Part shown: positions 26,821 through 35,023 of the stretch, piece by piece | How positions within the stretch are numbered: the stretch's first letter is position 1 | How the letters are laid out: each line of letters starts with the position of its first letter | Origin: Roseateles sp. DAIF2 | GTDB taxonomy: Bacteria; Pseudomonadota; Gammaproteobacteria; Burkholderiales; Burkholderiaceae_C | Direction of reading: 5' to 3' | Assembly (NCBI RefSeq): GCF_015624425.1 | Contig: NZ_CP049919.1 | Span: 868,001 to 932,000 of the forward strand | Length of the DNA stretch: 64,000 nt | The notes under the pieces: generated by a model | What the model saw: only the letters and a program-made list of their open reading frames with translations | The model's database searches: none | What the model was told of the DNA's origin: nothing | Made by a program: the position numbers and the translations under genes

Positions 26821-28109
26821 GTGCCAGCTTGATCCTGCTGCTGAGCGCCTGCGCGTTTCTCGCGATCGGCGTGCCGGTCGCGTTCGCGCTGGGCCTGTCG
26901 ACCCTGGCCGCGCTGACCCTGGGCACCAACTACCCGCTGTTCGTGCTGCTGAAGGAAACCTTCACCGGCATCGACAGCTTCCCGCTGATGGCCGTGCCCT
27001 TCTTCATCCTGGCGGCCGAGCTGATGAGCGGCGGCTCGCTGACCGAGGTGCTCTTGCGCTTCGCCAGCCAGTTCGTCGGCCACAAGCGCGGCGGCCTGGG
27101 CTACACCAATGTGGTCGGCCTGACCTTCTTTTCGGGCATCTCCGGTTCGGCCCTGGCCGATGCGGCCGGCCCGGGCTCGATGATGATCAAGATGATGGAC
27201 AAGGCCGGCTATGACCGCGCCTATGCGGCGGCGCTGACCGCGTCGACCGCGATCGTCGGGCCCATCATCCCGCCTTCGATCATCATGATCATCTACGCGC
27301 TGCAGGACGAGAGCGTCTCGGTCGGCGCGCTGTTCGTCGCCGGCCTGCTGCCGGGCCTCTTGATCGCGCTGGGCATGAGCTTCGTCAACTGGCGCGTCTC
27401 GACCCGGCGCAACTACCGCGGCGACGGCGAGCATCCCGGCTGGCGCGAGATCGCCGCCACCAGCCTGAAGGCCTTCCCGGCGCTGCTGCTGCCGGTGCTG
27501 ATCCTGGGCGGCATGCGCGCCGGCTGGTTCACGCCGACCGAGGCCTCGGTGGTGGCGGTGTTCTACGCGCTGGTCTGCGGCAAATGGATCTACCGCACCC
27601 TGTCCTGGGGCGCGCTGCCGGACATCCTGGCGCGCTCCGCGCTGCTGACCGCCTCGGTGCTGATCATCATCGGCCTGTCCGCCTCCTTCGCCTGGGTGCT
27701 GACGATCGAGGGCCTGCCGCAGCAGCTGGCCGAATGGATGGCGGCGCAGAACTTCTCGGTGGTCGGCTTCCTGCTCGCGGTCAACGTCTTCCTGCTGCTG
27801 TTCGGCATCTTCATCGAGCCGCTGCCCGGCGTGATGGTGCTGGTGCCGATCCTGGCGCCGGTGGCAGCCAAGGTCGGCGTGGAGCCGGTGCATTTCGCGA
27901 TGGTCGTGATCTTCAACCTGACGCTCGGGATGATCACGCCGCCGGTCGGCGGCCTGCTGTTCGTCACCTCGAATGTCTCGCGCGTGCCGCTGGCCGCGCT
28001 GGTGCGCGAGCTCAAACCCTTCCTCTGGGCGCATGGCGTGATCCTGCTGATCATCACCTTCATCCCGGCGCTCAGCACCTGGCTGCCGCACCAATTGGGC
28101 TTCAAGTAG
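26817..28109 (+). CDS. dctM: TRAP transporter large permease (DctM family)
   Basis: This 430-residue protein has about twelve helices, beginning SASLILLLSACAFLAIGVPV. It carries the DctM signatures PFFILAAELMSGG, FSGISGSALADAAGPG and TASTAIVGPIIPPSI. It is the transport core of the TRAP system and probably takes up L-threonate and/or D-erythronate. It starts inside the end of dctQ and ends 13 bp before the aldehyde dehydrogenase gene. Confidence 0.95.
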   Translation: MSASLILLLSACAFLAIGVPVAFALGLSTLAALTLGTNYPLFVLLKETFTGIDSFPLMAVPFFILAAELMSGGSLTEVLLRFASQFVGHKRGGLGYTNVVGLTFFSGISGSALADAAGPGSMMIKMMDKAGYDRAYAAALTASTAIVGPIIPPSIIMIIYALQDESVSVGALFVAGLLPGLLIALGMSFVNWRVSTRRNYRGDGEHPGWREIAATSLKAFPALLLPVLILGGMRAGWFTPTEASVVAVFYALVCGKWIYRTLSWGALPDILARSALLTASVLIIIGLSASFAWVLTIEGLPQQLAEWMAAQNFSVVGFLLAVNVFLLLFGIFIEPLPGVMVLVPILAPVAAKVGVEPVHFAMVVIFNLTLGMITPPVGGLLFVTSNVSRVPLAALVRELKPFLWAHGVILLIITFIPALSTWLPHQLGFK

Positions 28110-28122
28110 GAGGAAAACCGCC

Positions 28123-29562
28123 ATGCAGGCACAGCTCAATCTGATCGACGGCGAAGCATGCGCCGCCGCCTCGGGCCGCACGCTCGAGGTGCTCGATCCC
28201 TCCGACGGCCAGGTCTTCGCCAGCCTGCCGCGCAGCGACGCGCGCGATGTGGATGCCGCGGTGGCCGCGGCGCGGCGCGCCTTCCATGGCCCCTGGGGCC
28301 GCGCGACGGCCACCGAGCGCGGCCGCGTGCTGAGCCGGCTGGCCGCGCTGATCCTGGAGCATCACGAGGACCTGGCGCGGCTGGAATGCCGCGACACCGG
28401 CAAGCCGATCCAGCAGGCGCGCGCCGACATCACGGCCTGCGCGCGCTACTTCGAGTATTACGGCGGCGCGGCCGACAAGCTGCATGGCGAGCAGATCCCC
28501 TATGCGGCCGGCAGCACCGTGATCGCGCTGCGCGTGCCGCATGGCGTGACCGGCCACATCATTCCCTGGAACTACCCGGCGCAGATCTTCGGCCGCTCGG
28601 TCGGCGGTGCGCTGGCCGCGGGCAATGCCTGCGTCGTCAAGCCGGCCGAGGATGCCTGTCTGACGCCGCTGCGCATCGCCGCGCTGGCGCTGCAGGCCGG
28701 GCTGCCGGCCGGCGCGCTGAACATCGTCTGCGGCCTCGGCATCGAGGCCGGCGCCGCACTGGCCGCGCATCCGGACCTGAACCATATCTCCTTCACCGGC
28801 TCGGCCGCCACCGGCACCGCGGTGGCCCAGGCCGCGGCGGTGAATCATCTGCCCGTGACCCTGGAGCTGGGCGGCAAGTCGCCGCAGCTGCTGTTCGCCG
28901 ATGCGGACCTGGACCAGGCGCTGCCGGTGGTCGTCAACGCGATCGTGCAGAACGCCGGCCAGACCTGCGCGGCCGGCAGCCGGGTGCTGATCGAGCGCAG
29001 CATCCACGCCGAGGTGATGGAGCGGCTGGCCGCGCGCTTCGCGGCGCTGCGCACAGGCCCCGGCGCCCAGGGCCTGGACTGCGGGCCGCTGATCAATGCG
29101 CGCCAGCTGGGTCGGGTGCGGGCGATGGTCGACGCGGGCCTGGCCGACGGCCTGAAGGTCGCGGCGCGCGCGACGCTGGAGGCCGATGCGCCGGCCGGCG
29201 GCTTCTACTTTCCGCCGCTGCTGCTGGACCAGGTGCCGCCCGCGCATGCGATCGCGCAGCAGGAGCTGTTCGGTCCGGTGCTGGCGGCCTTCACGTTCGA
29301 CGGCGAGGACGAGGCGGTGGCGCTGGCCAACGGCACGCCCTATGGCCTGACCGCCGCGGTCTGGACCCGCGACGGCGGCCGCCAGCTGCGCTGCGCCCAT
29401 GGCATCGAGGCCGGCCAGGTCTTCGTCAACAACTACGGCGCCGGCGGCGGCATCGAGCTGCCCTTCGGCGGCATGAAGCACTCCGGCTACGGGCGCGAGA
29501 AGGCCTTCGAGGGCCTGCGCGGCTTCACCACCCTCAAGACCATCGCCATCTCGCATGGCTGA
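28123..29562 (+). CDS. Aldehyde dehydrogenase (NAD+)
   Basis: The 479-residue enzyme of the ALDH superfamily has the general base in VTLELGGKSPQLL and the nucleophilic Cys in NAGQTCAAGSRVLIE. The NAD-binding loop includes FTGSAATGTAVAQ. The start is at MQAQLNLIDGE, supported by GGAGGAAAA. It is not part of the published core tetronate pathway. It may oxidise the corresponding tetrose aldehyde to the acid, or lactaldehyde- or glycolaldehyde-like intermediates. Function beyond family is inferred from position. Confidence 0.9.
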   Translation: MQAQLNLIDGEACAAASGRTLEVLDPSDGQVFASLPRSDARDVDAAVAAARRAFHGPWGRATATERGRVLSRLAALILEHHEDLARLECRDTGKPIQQARADITACARYFEYYGGAADKLHGEQIPYAAGSTVIALRVPHGVTGHIIPWNYPAQIFGRSVGGALAAGNACVVKPAEDACLTPLRIAALALQAGLPAGALNIVCGLGIEAGAALAAHPDLNHISFTGSAATGTAVAQAAAVNHLPVTLELGGKSPQLLFADADLDQALPVVVNAIVQNAGQTCAAGSRVLIERSIHAEVMERLAARFAALRTGPGAQGLDCGPLINARQLGRVRAMVDAGLADGLKVAARATLEADAPAGGFYFPPLLLDQVPPAHAIAQQELFGPVLAAFTFDGEDEAVALANGTPYGLTAAVWTRDGGRQLRCAHGIEAGQVFVNNYGAGGGIELPFGGMKHSGYGREKAFEGLRGFTTLKTIAISHG

Positions 29563-29575
29563 CAAGGACAAGCCC

Positions 29576-30364
29576 ATGACAGCAAGAAACCTGCAAGACC
29601 GCGTCGCCATCGTCACCGGCGCCGGCGGCGGCTTCGGCGAGGGCATCGCCAGGCTCTTCGCCGAGCGCGGCGCCAAGGTGGTGGTCGCCGATCTGCGGCT
29701 GGAGGCCGCGCAGGGCGTGGCCGCCGCGATCCGCGCGGCCGGCGGCGACGCGATCGCGGTGCTGGCCGACGTGACGCAGAACGCCTCGGTCGGCGCGATG
29801 GTCGCGGCCGCGGTGGCGCAATACGGCCGGCTCGACATCCTGGTCAACAACGCCGGCACCACGCACAAGAACCGCCCGATGCTGGAGGTCGACGAGGCCA
29901 CCTTCGACCGCGTCTACCAGACCAATGTCAAGAGCATCTATCTCGGCGCCGTGCATGCGGTGCCGCAGTTCCGCAAGCAGGCGGCGGCGGGGCAGAGCAA
30001 GGGTAAAGGCGTGATCATCAATATCGCGTCCACCGCCGGCGTGCGGCCGCGCCCGGGCCTCAGCTGGTACAACGGCAGCAAGGGCGCGGCGATCAACCTG
30101 ACCAAGGGCATGGCGGTCGAGCTGGCGCCCGAGGGCATCCGCGTCTGCGCGGTGAACCCGGTGATGGGCGCGACCGGCCTGATCCAGGACTTCCTGCCCG
30201 GCGAGGACAGCGAGGAGACCCGCGCCAAGATCGTCGCGACCATCCCGCTGGGCCGGCTCTCGACCGCGCTGGACATCGCCAAGGCGACGGCCTTCCTGGC
30301 CAGCGACGAGGCCGAGTTCATCACCGGCGTCGCGCTGGAGGTGGACGGCGGGCGCTGCATCTGA
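29576..30364 (+). CDS. Short-chain dehydrogenase/reductase
   Basis: This 262-residue classical SDR has the cofactor motif VTGAGGGFGEGIA, NNAG in LVNNAGTTHKN, and the catalytic Tyr and Lys in SWYNGSKGA, with the Ser in IINIASTAGV. The C-terminus ALEVDGGRCI is typical. An in-frame ATG at 29555 would overlap the ALDH gene, but CAAGGAC lies at the right distance from 29576, so that start is preferred. It is the last gene of the tetronate operon. It may oxidise a polyol or act on a stereoisomer the core enzymes cannot use. Confidence 0.88.
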   Translation: MTARNLQDRVAIVTGAGGGFGEGIARLFAERGAKVVVADLRLEAAQGVAAAIRAAGGDAIAVLADVTQNASVGAMVAAAVAQYGRLDILVNNAGTTHKNRPMLEVDEATFDRVYQTNVKSIYLGAVHAVPQFRKQAAAGQSKGKGVIINIASTAGVRPRPGLSWYNGSKGAAINLTKGMAVELAPEGIRVCAVNPVMGATGLIQDFLPGEDSEETRAKIVATIPLGRLSTALDIAKATAFLASDEAEFITGVALEVDGGRCI

Positions 30365-30374
30365 GCCCGCGTCC

Positions 30375-32015
30375 TCAGAGAGCCTCCAGCCGCCAGCCCG
30401 TGGCGCCGGCTTCCAGCCGATGCGTCAGACCGACGCTGGCCAGCAGGCGCTCGTCGTGCGACACCAGCAGCAGCCCGCCCGGGTACTGGCGCAGCAGGGC
30501 CTCCAGCGCCAGCAGCGAATCGAGGTCGAGCTGGTTGCTCGGTTCGTCCAGCCGCAGCCAGCGCGCCGGTGCGTCGGCGTAGAGCGCGCAGGCCAGCGCC
30601 GCCTTGAGCCGCTCGCCGCCGCTGAGCGCGCCGCTGGGCAGCGCGATGCGCTCGGCATCGAGGCCCAGCTGGGCCAGGCGCATGCGCTGCAGGGAATCCG
30701 GCGTCCTCGGGCTGCGCTCGCCCAGCTGTGCCAGCACGGAGCGCGCCGGGTCCAGGCCGGCGAGCCGCTGGTCCAGATAGGCGTAGCAATGGCTGCCGCC
30801 GCCGGGCGGGTGCAAGCTGGCGTGGCCCCGCAGCGGCGCCAGCTCGCCGGCCAGCACGCGCAGCAGGGTGGACTTGCCGCAGCCATTCGGCCCGGTGATC
30901 GCCAGGCGCGGCCGGCCCTGCAGCCGCAGTGAATCCAGGTGGCGGGTGGCACCGCGCACAAAGGGAAGTTCCAGGTCTTCCACGCTCAGGCTCAGGTCGC
31001 CGCCCTCGGCCGTTTGCGGCCCATGCAGCACGATGGCCGGAGCCTGCAGCAGCCGGTCTGCGGCCTGCCGCACCGCCAGGTCCAGCGCTGCGCGCGCGGC
31101 GGCCTGGCGTTGTTGCAGCCGGCCGGCGCTGCCCTGTGCGCGCTCCTGCTGGCGGTCCAGCAGCAGCTTGGACTGATTCGCCTCCTTGCCCTGGCGTGCG
31201 CCGCGGCTGGCGCGCCGATCCTGGCGTTCGCGCTGTTCGCGCAGCCGCTGTTCCTCGCGGCGGCGTTCCAGCTTGCGCTGCGCCAGCTGGTCCTCGGCGT
31301 GCTGCTGCTCTTGCGCCCGGGTCGCGGCATAGAGCGAATAGCCGCCGCCACGGCTGCGCAGACCCTGCGGGGAGAGCTCGACGATGCGCGCCATGCCCTC
31401 CAGCAGCTCGCGGTCATGGCTGATCAGCAGCAGGCCGCGCGGCCAGCGGCGCAGCTGTGCGAGCAGGGCCTGGCGATGCGCTCGGTCCAGGTGGTTGCTG
31501 GGTTCGTCGAGGATCAGGAAGTCCGCTTCCGAGAGGAAAGCGCCGACCAGGGCCAGGCGCATCGCCTCGCCGCCGCTGAGCGTGGCGGCCGGATCCTCGG
31601 CCCGCAGATGGCCCAGGCCGCTGCGCTCCAGCTCGGCGCCCAGGCGCGCACGCAGATCCCAGCGCTCGCCCAGCAGCGCGAAGTCCTCGGGCGCGACGCT
31701 GCCGCGCTCGATCCGCGTCAGCGCCTCGAGCGCGGGGCGCAGGCCCGCCAGCTCGGCGACGCTGGCCGTGGGCGAGGGGGCGCCGACCTGCTGCGCGAGC
31801 CGGTGCACCGGGCCGCCGCGGGTGCAGCGGCCGGCGCTGGGCGCCAGCTCGCCGGCCAGGATGCGGCCCAGCAGGCTCTTGCCGACGCCGTTGCGGCCGA
31901 CCAGTCCGGTCGGTCGGCGATCAAAGCTCTCGTGGAGATCGGAGAAGAGCGTCCTGCCGTCGGGCAGGACCAGGGTGACGCCATCCAGCGTCACGCGAGC
32001 GAAGTCTGTCGCCAT
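30375..32015 (-). CDS. ABC-F family ATPase (ribosome-associated type)
   Basis: The 546-residue protein has two ABC domains and no membrane segments. Domain 1 has GRNGVGKSLL, LSGGEAMRLALVGAF and ILDEPSNHLD. A charged linker (EQQLHAED-like, rich in Arg, Gln and Glu) follows, and then domain 2 with GPNGCGKSTL, LSGGERLKAALACALY and RLDEPSNQLD. ABC-F proteins bind the ribosomal E site and regulate translation or protect it from antibiotics. DEPSN in place of DEPTN marks a distinct subgroup. It is convergent with the tetronate operon and divergent from the metal-uptake genes. Confidence 0.9.
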   Translation of the reverse strand: MATDFARVTLDGVTLVLPDGRTLFSDLHESFDRRPTGLVGRNGVGKSLLGRILAGELAPSAGRCTRGGPVHRLAQQVGAPSPTASVAELAGLRPALEALTRIERGSVAPEDFALLGERWDLRARLGAELERSGLGHLRAEDPAATLSGGEAMRLALVGAFLSEADFLILDEPSNHLDRAHRQALLAQLRRWPRGLLLISHDRELLEGMARIVELSPQGLRSRGGGYSLYAATRAQEQQHAEDQLAQRKLERRREEQRLREQRERQDRRASRGARQGKEANQSKLLLDRQQERAQGSAGRLQQRQAAARAALDLAVRQAADRLLQAPAIVLHGPQTAEGGDLSLSVEDLELPFVRGATRHLDSLRLQGRPRLAITGPNGCGKSTLLRVLAGELAPLRGHASLHPPGGGSHCYAYLDQRLAGLDPARSVLAQLGERSPRTPDSLQRMRLAQLGLDAERIALPSGALSGGERLKAALACALYADAPARWLRLDEPSNQLDLDSLLALEALLRQYPGGLLLVSHDERLLASVGLTHRLEAGATGWRLEAL

Positions 32016-32160
32016 GCCTTGTCGTTTCCATCGTCATCAATGCCATACATCCAGCGCCTGTGGCTACAGGGCGGCGAAGGTAAGTGGCCGTCAATCAATC
32101 GACGGCGGCATCAATGGCGCATGGGACAAGGACCTCGGCGGAAGCAAGCAATGAATGGAT

Positions 32161-32193
32161 GCGGCGGATTCTAGTGGCCCTAGAATCCGCCGC
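32161..32193. promoter_or_regulatory. Perfect 13-bp inverted repeat upstream of the DUF2946 gene
   Basis: Arms GCGGCGGATTCTA (32161-32173) and TAGAATCCGCCGC (32181-32193) are separated by 7 bp and lie 19 bp before the ATG at 32213, in the gap between divergent genes. Position favours an operator or a translation-blocking hairpin rather than a terminator. It does not look like a Fur box. Confidence 0.6.
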
Positions 32194-32212
32194 ACTCGTT
32201 GATCGATCCCTC

Positions 32213-32608
32213 ATGCGATTTCGACAGCCATCCCTCAGAAGCAAGCTGGCCTGGCTCGTGTCCTGCACGATCCTGCTGGCGGCGCTGTTGCCGATGCTGT
32301 CGCATGTCGTGCTGGCGCGCGATTCGGCGGCCTGGGCCGAGATCTGTACCGCGACCGGCGCGAAGTTTGTGCGCCTGGACATGGGCCCGGAGTCCGGCGA
32401 TCCGCAGAAGGGTTCCGGCCAGATGACGATGGAATGCGCCTACTGCGCGATCCACCATGGCCCATCGCCGCTGCCGCCGCCCGCCGAGGCCGGCTGGCAG
32501 CCGCCCAGCGCGCTGCGCTTCGAGCGCCCGCAGCTGTTCCTGCATGCACCGCGCCCGCTGTTCGCGTGGGCGCCGGTCCTCGCACGCGGTCCGCCCACCA
32601 GGGCCTGA
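32213..32608 (+). CDS. DUF2946 family exported protein
   Basis: The 131-residue protein has an N-terminal hydrophobic segment (LAWLVSCTILLAALLPMLSH) and the DUF2946 hallmark MECAYCAIHH, with Cys and His residues that could bind metal. DUF2946 genes usually sit beside TonB-dependent receptors and PepSY proteins, as here, and are often linked to copper or iron. The 5' gap holds the inverted repeat at 32161. The metal is not certain. Confidence 0.8.
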   Translation: MRFRQPSLRSKLAWLVSCTILLAALLPMLSHVVLARDSAAWAEICTATGAKFVRLDMGPESGDPQKGSGQMTMECAYCAIHHGPSPLPPPAEAGWQPPSALRFERPQLFLHAPRPLFAWAPVLARGPPTRA

Positions 32609-32810
32609 GAGAAGCGCTTTTTTCGGCCCCCGAGCCGAGGCGCCACACCACGAGAACGCCCGCCCCGCGTCGATGCCTTGAGGCGTCGGGTGCGCGGCAC
32701 CTGCTTCTCTGTTTCCTTCTCTCCGGATTCGCGCTGCGCCCTGCTGCCTGCCTTCGCCCCTTGCGGCCGCGGCATGGCGCCGCGTGCGTCCGACCGCCAG
32801 CGGTAGCGAC
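32609..32810. other. Leader region before the TonB receptor gene
   Basis: The region is 202 bp without a gene. It holds a short T run (TTTTTT near 32618) after a GCGC-rich stretch, and pyrimidine-rich sequence near 32703-32730. I see no cobalamin riboswitch box and no clear promoter. Confidence 0.5.
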
Positions 32811-35021
32811 ATGTTTTCTTTTTCTCTTTCTTCATCTTCTTCGTTCCATCCGTCCCCCTTGCTGCTGGCCCTGCTGGCCGGCTTTGCCGCGACACCGCCG
32901 GTCGTGGCGCAGACGGGCGCTGCAGCCCAGCTGGAGCGCGTCACCATCGACGCCGCCCGCCACGGTGGCCCCGCGCCGCTGGAGCACAGCGCCGGCAGCA
33001 GCTCGCGCCTGGGCCTGAGCCTGCAGGAGACGCCGGCCAGCGTCACCGTGATCCGGCGCGAGAGCATCGAGGCGCGCGGCGCCGCCAACACCCAGGAGAT
33101 CCTGAAGGGCGTGCCCGGCGTGGTGTTCGCCGACCCGCCGGGTTCCGCCGGCACGGTGTTCTACCGCGGCTTCGGCTCCGGCTCGCTGGCCCAGCTCTAC
33201 AACGGCATCAGCGTGCAGTACGACGCGATCGCCGCGCGGCCGGTGGACAGCTGGATCGTCGAGCGGGTCGAGGCGATCGGAGGCCCGTCGAGCTTCCTGA
33301 ACGGCTCCGGCGCGGTCGGCGGCACGCTCAACATCATCACCAAGATCGCCGACAACGGCGGCGAGCTGAGCCGCTTCGTCGTCGGCCTGGGCGATCGCCT
33401 GCAGGCCTCGGCCAGCCTTCAGCGCCGCCTGGGCGAACAGGACGGGGGCCAGGTCTTGCGCGTCGAGCTGAACCGCAGCGAGGGCGCGCTCTGGACCCAG
33501 GGCCGCGACCGCAGCGCCTGGCAGGCATCGGCCTCCTGGCGCGCCCCGATCGCCGGCAGCGCGCTGGTGCACACCCTGGCCGTCGAACGCCAGCACGAGA
33601 AAGTGCTGCAGCCCTACTGGGGCACGCCGATGCTGCGCGGCGCCGATGGCACGGTCATCGGGCGCCTGCGCTTCGATCCCGGCACCTTCGGCGTCAACTA
33701 CAACGTGCAGGACGGCCGCTACGAGCAGGACGTGAGCTGGGCCCGTTCCATCCTCGAATGGAGCCCGAATGCCAGCACGCGGCTGACGCATACGCTCTAT
33801 CACTACGACGCGCTGCGCGACTACGAGAACCTGGAGACCTATGTCTTCAGGAACGGCAACCGCCAGGTCGAGCGCTCCGGCGCGCTGCTGCAGCGGCACG
33901 ATCAGCGGGTCTGGGGCAGCCGTCTGGAGCTGAGCCATGCGACGCGCATCGCCGGGCTGCGCTCCGACTTCGCCTTCGGCACCGACTGGAGCTTCAACCG
34001 TCAGACGCGCTTCCCGCTGTCGGTGAACGGGCCCTTCGGACTGAGCGATCCCTATGCGCCGGTGGTCGGCCAGTTCCTGGATCTGCCGGGCATCAGCCGC
34101 AGCTACACGCCCGGCGCCACCAATCTGCTGCGCAGCTTCGCGGCCTTTGCCGAGAACCGCACCGAGCTGGGCCAGGGCTGGGCCGTCGTGACCGCGCTGC
34201 GGGCCGACCGCATCTCGATGGATGTGCGCAACCATCGCGCGGTCAGCGCCAGCAACCCGGCCCTGTTCGAGACCCGCTTCAAGCCGGTCACCGGCCGCCT
34301 CGGCTTGGTCAAGGACCTGTCGAAGGACTGGCAGGTCTATGCCCAGGCCAGCACCGCGGCCGATCCGCCGTCGGGCGTGCTGGCGACGGCCGGCTTCAGC
34401 GCGCTGCGCGACTTCGACCTGACCAAGGGGCGCCAGTTCGAGGTCGGCAGCAAGCGAGGCTTCGATCAGGGCCGCGGCGCGGCGACGATCGCGCTCTACG
34501 ACATCCGGCGCAAGAACCTGTCGATCACCGACCCGAATGACCGCAGCCGGGTGATCCCGGTCGGCGAGCAGGGCAGTCGCGGCCTGGAGCTCAGCGCGCA
34601 ATGGCGGCCGGTGCCTGCCTGGCAACTGGCCGGGCATTGGAGCTGCACCCGCGCGCGCTACGAGAACTTCGTCGAGACGGTGGAAGGGATCGGCCCGGTC
34701 TCGCGCGCCGGCCGGCGGCCGGCCAATGTGCCCGCGGTGGTCGGCGGTCTGAGCGCCGACTGGCGGCCGCATGAGGCGCTGATGCTGGGCGCGGACTGGC
34801 GCTATGTCGGCAAGCGCTATGCGAACACCGCCAACACGATCTGGGACGAGGCCTACCAGCTGATCGGCCTGAGCGCGGCCCTGCGCCTGACGCCGCAGCT
34901 GACGGCGCGCGCGCGCATCGACAACCTGGCCGACAAGCGCTATGTGGCCAGCCTCAGCTCCAGCCTGCCCTATCTGGGCGCGCCGCGCAGCATCAGCGGC
35001 GCGCTCGACTGGAGGTTCTGA
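32811..35021 (+). CDS. TonB-dependent receptor (siderophore/metal type)
   Basis: The 736-residue outer-membrane beta-barrel begins with a signal sequence rich in Ser and Phe, cut near VVAQ-TG. The plug domain includes LQETPASVTVIRRESIEARG, LKGVPGVVF and VERVEAIGGPSSFLNGSGAVGG. The barrel ends in the terminal Phe signal ALDWRF. The plug is of the FhuE/FecA-like siderophore-receptor group, and no STN signalling domain is apparent. With the following PepSY protein it probably takes up a ferric siderophore or another metal chelate. The substrate is not determined. Confidence 0.9.
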   Translation: MFSFSLSSSSSFHPSPLLLALLAGFAATPPVVAQTGAAAQLERVTIDAARHGGPAPLEHSAGSSSRLGLSLQETPASVTVIRRESIEARGAANTQEILKGVPGVVFADPPGSAGTVFYRGFGSGSLAQLYNGISVQYDAIAARPVDSWIVERVEAIGGPSSFLNGSGAVGGTLNIITKIADNGGELSRFVVGLGDRLQASASLQRRLGEQDGGQVLRVELNRSEGALWTQGRDRSAWQASASWRAPIAGSALVHTLAVERQHEKVLQPYWGTPMLRGADGTVIGRLRFDPGTFGVNYNVQDGRYEQDVSWARSILEWSPNASTRLTHTLYHYDALRDYENLETYVFRNGNRQVERSGALLQRHDQRVWGSRLELSHATRIAGLRSDFAFGTDWSFNRQTRFPLSVNGPFGLSDPYAPVVGQFLDLPGISRSYTPGATNLLRSFAAFAENRTELGQGWAVVTALRADRISMDVRNHRAVSASNPALFETRFKPVTGRLGLVKDLSKDWQVYAQASTAADPPSGVLATAGFSALRDFDLTKGRQFEVGSKRGFDQGRGAATIALYDIRRKNLSITDPNDRSRVIPVGEQGSRGLELSAQWRPVPAWQLAGHWSCTRARYENFVETVEGIGPVSRAGRRPANVPAVVGGLSADWRPHEALMLGADWRYVGKRYANTANTIWDEAYQLIGLSAALRLTPQLTARARIDNLADKRYVASLSSSLPYLGAPRSISGALDWRF

Positions 35022-35023
35022 GC

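Noticed and set aside
29555..29575. Upstream start for the SDR gene
   Set aside because: It would overlap the aldehyde dehydrogenase gene by 8 bp and lacks a ribosome site; CAAGGAC favours the ATG at 29576.
32609..32810. Cobalamin riboswitch before the TonB receptor gene
   Set aside because: No B12-box-like sequence or typical stem set could be found in the 202-bp leader.
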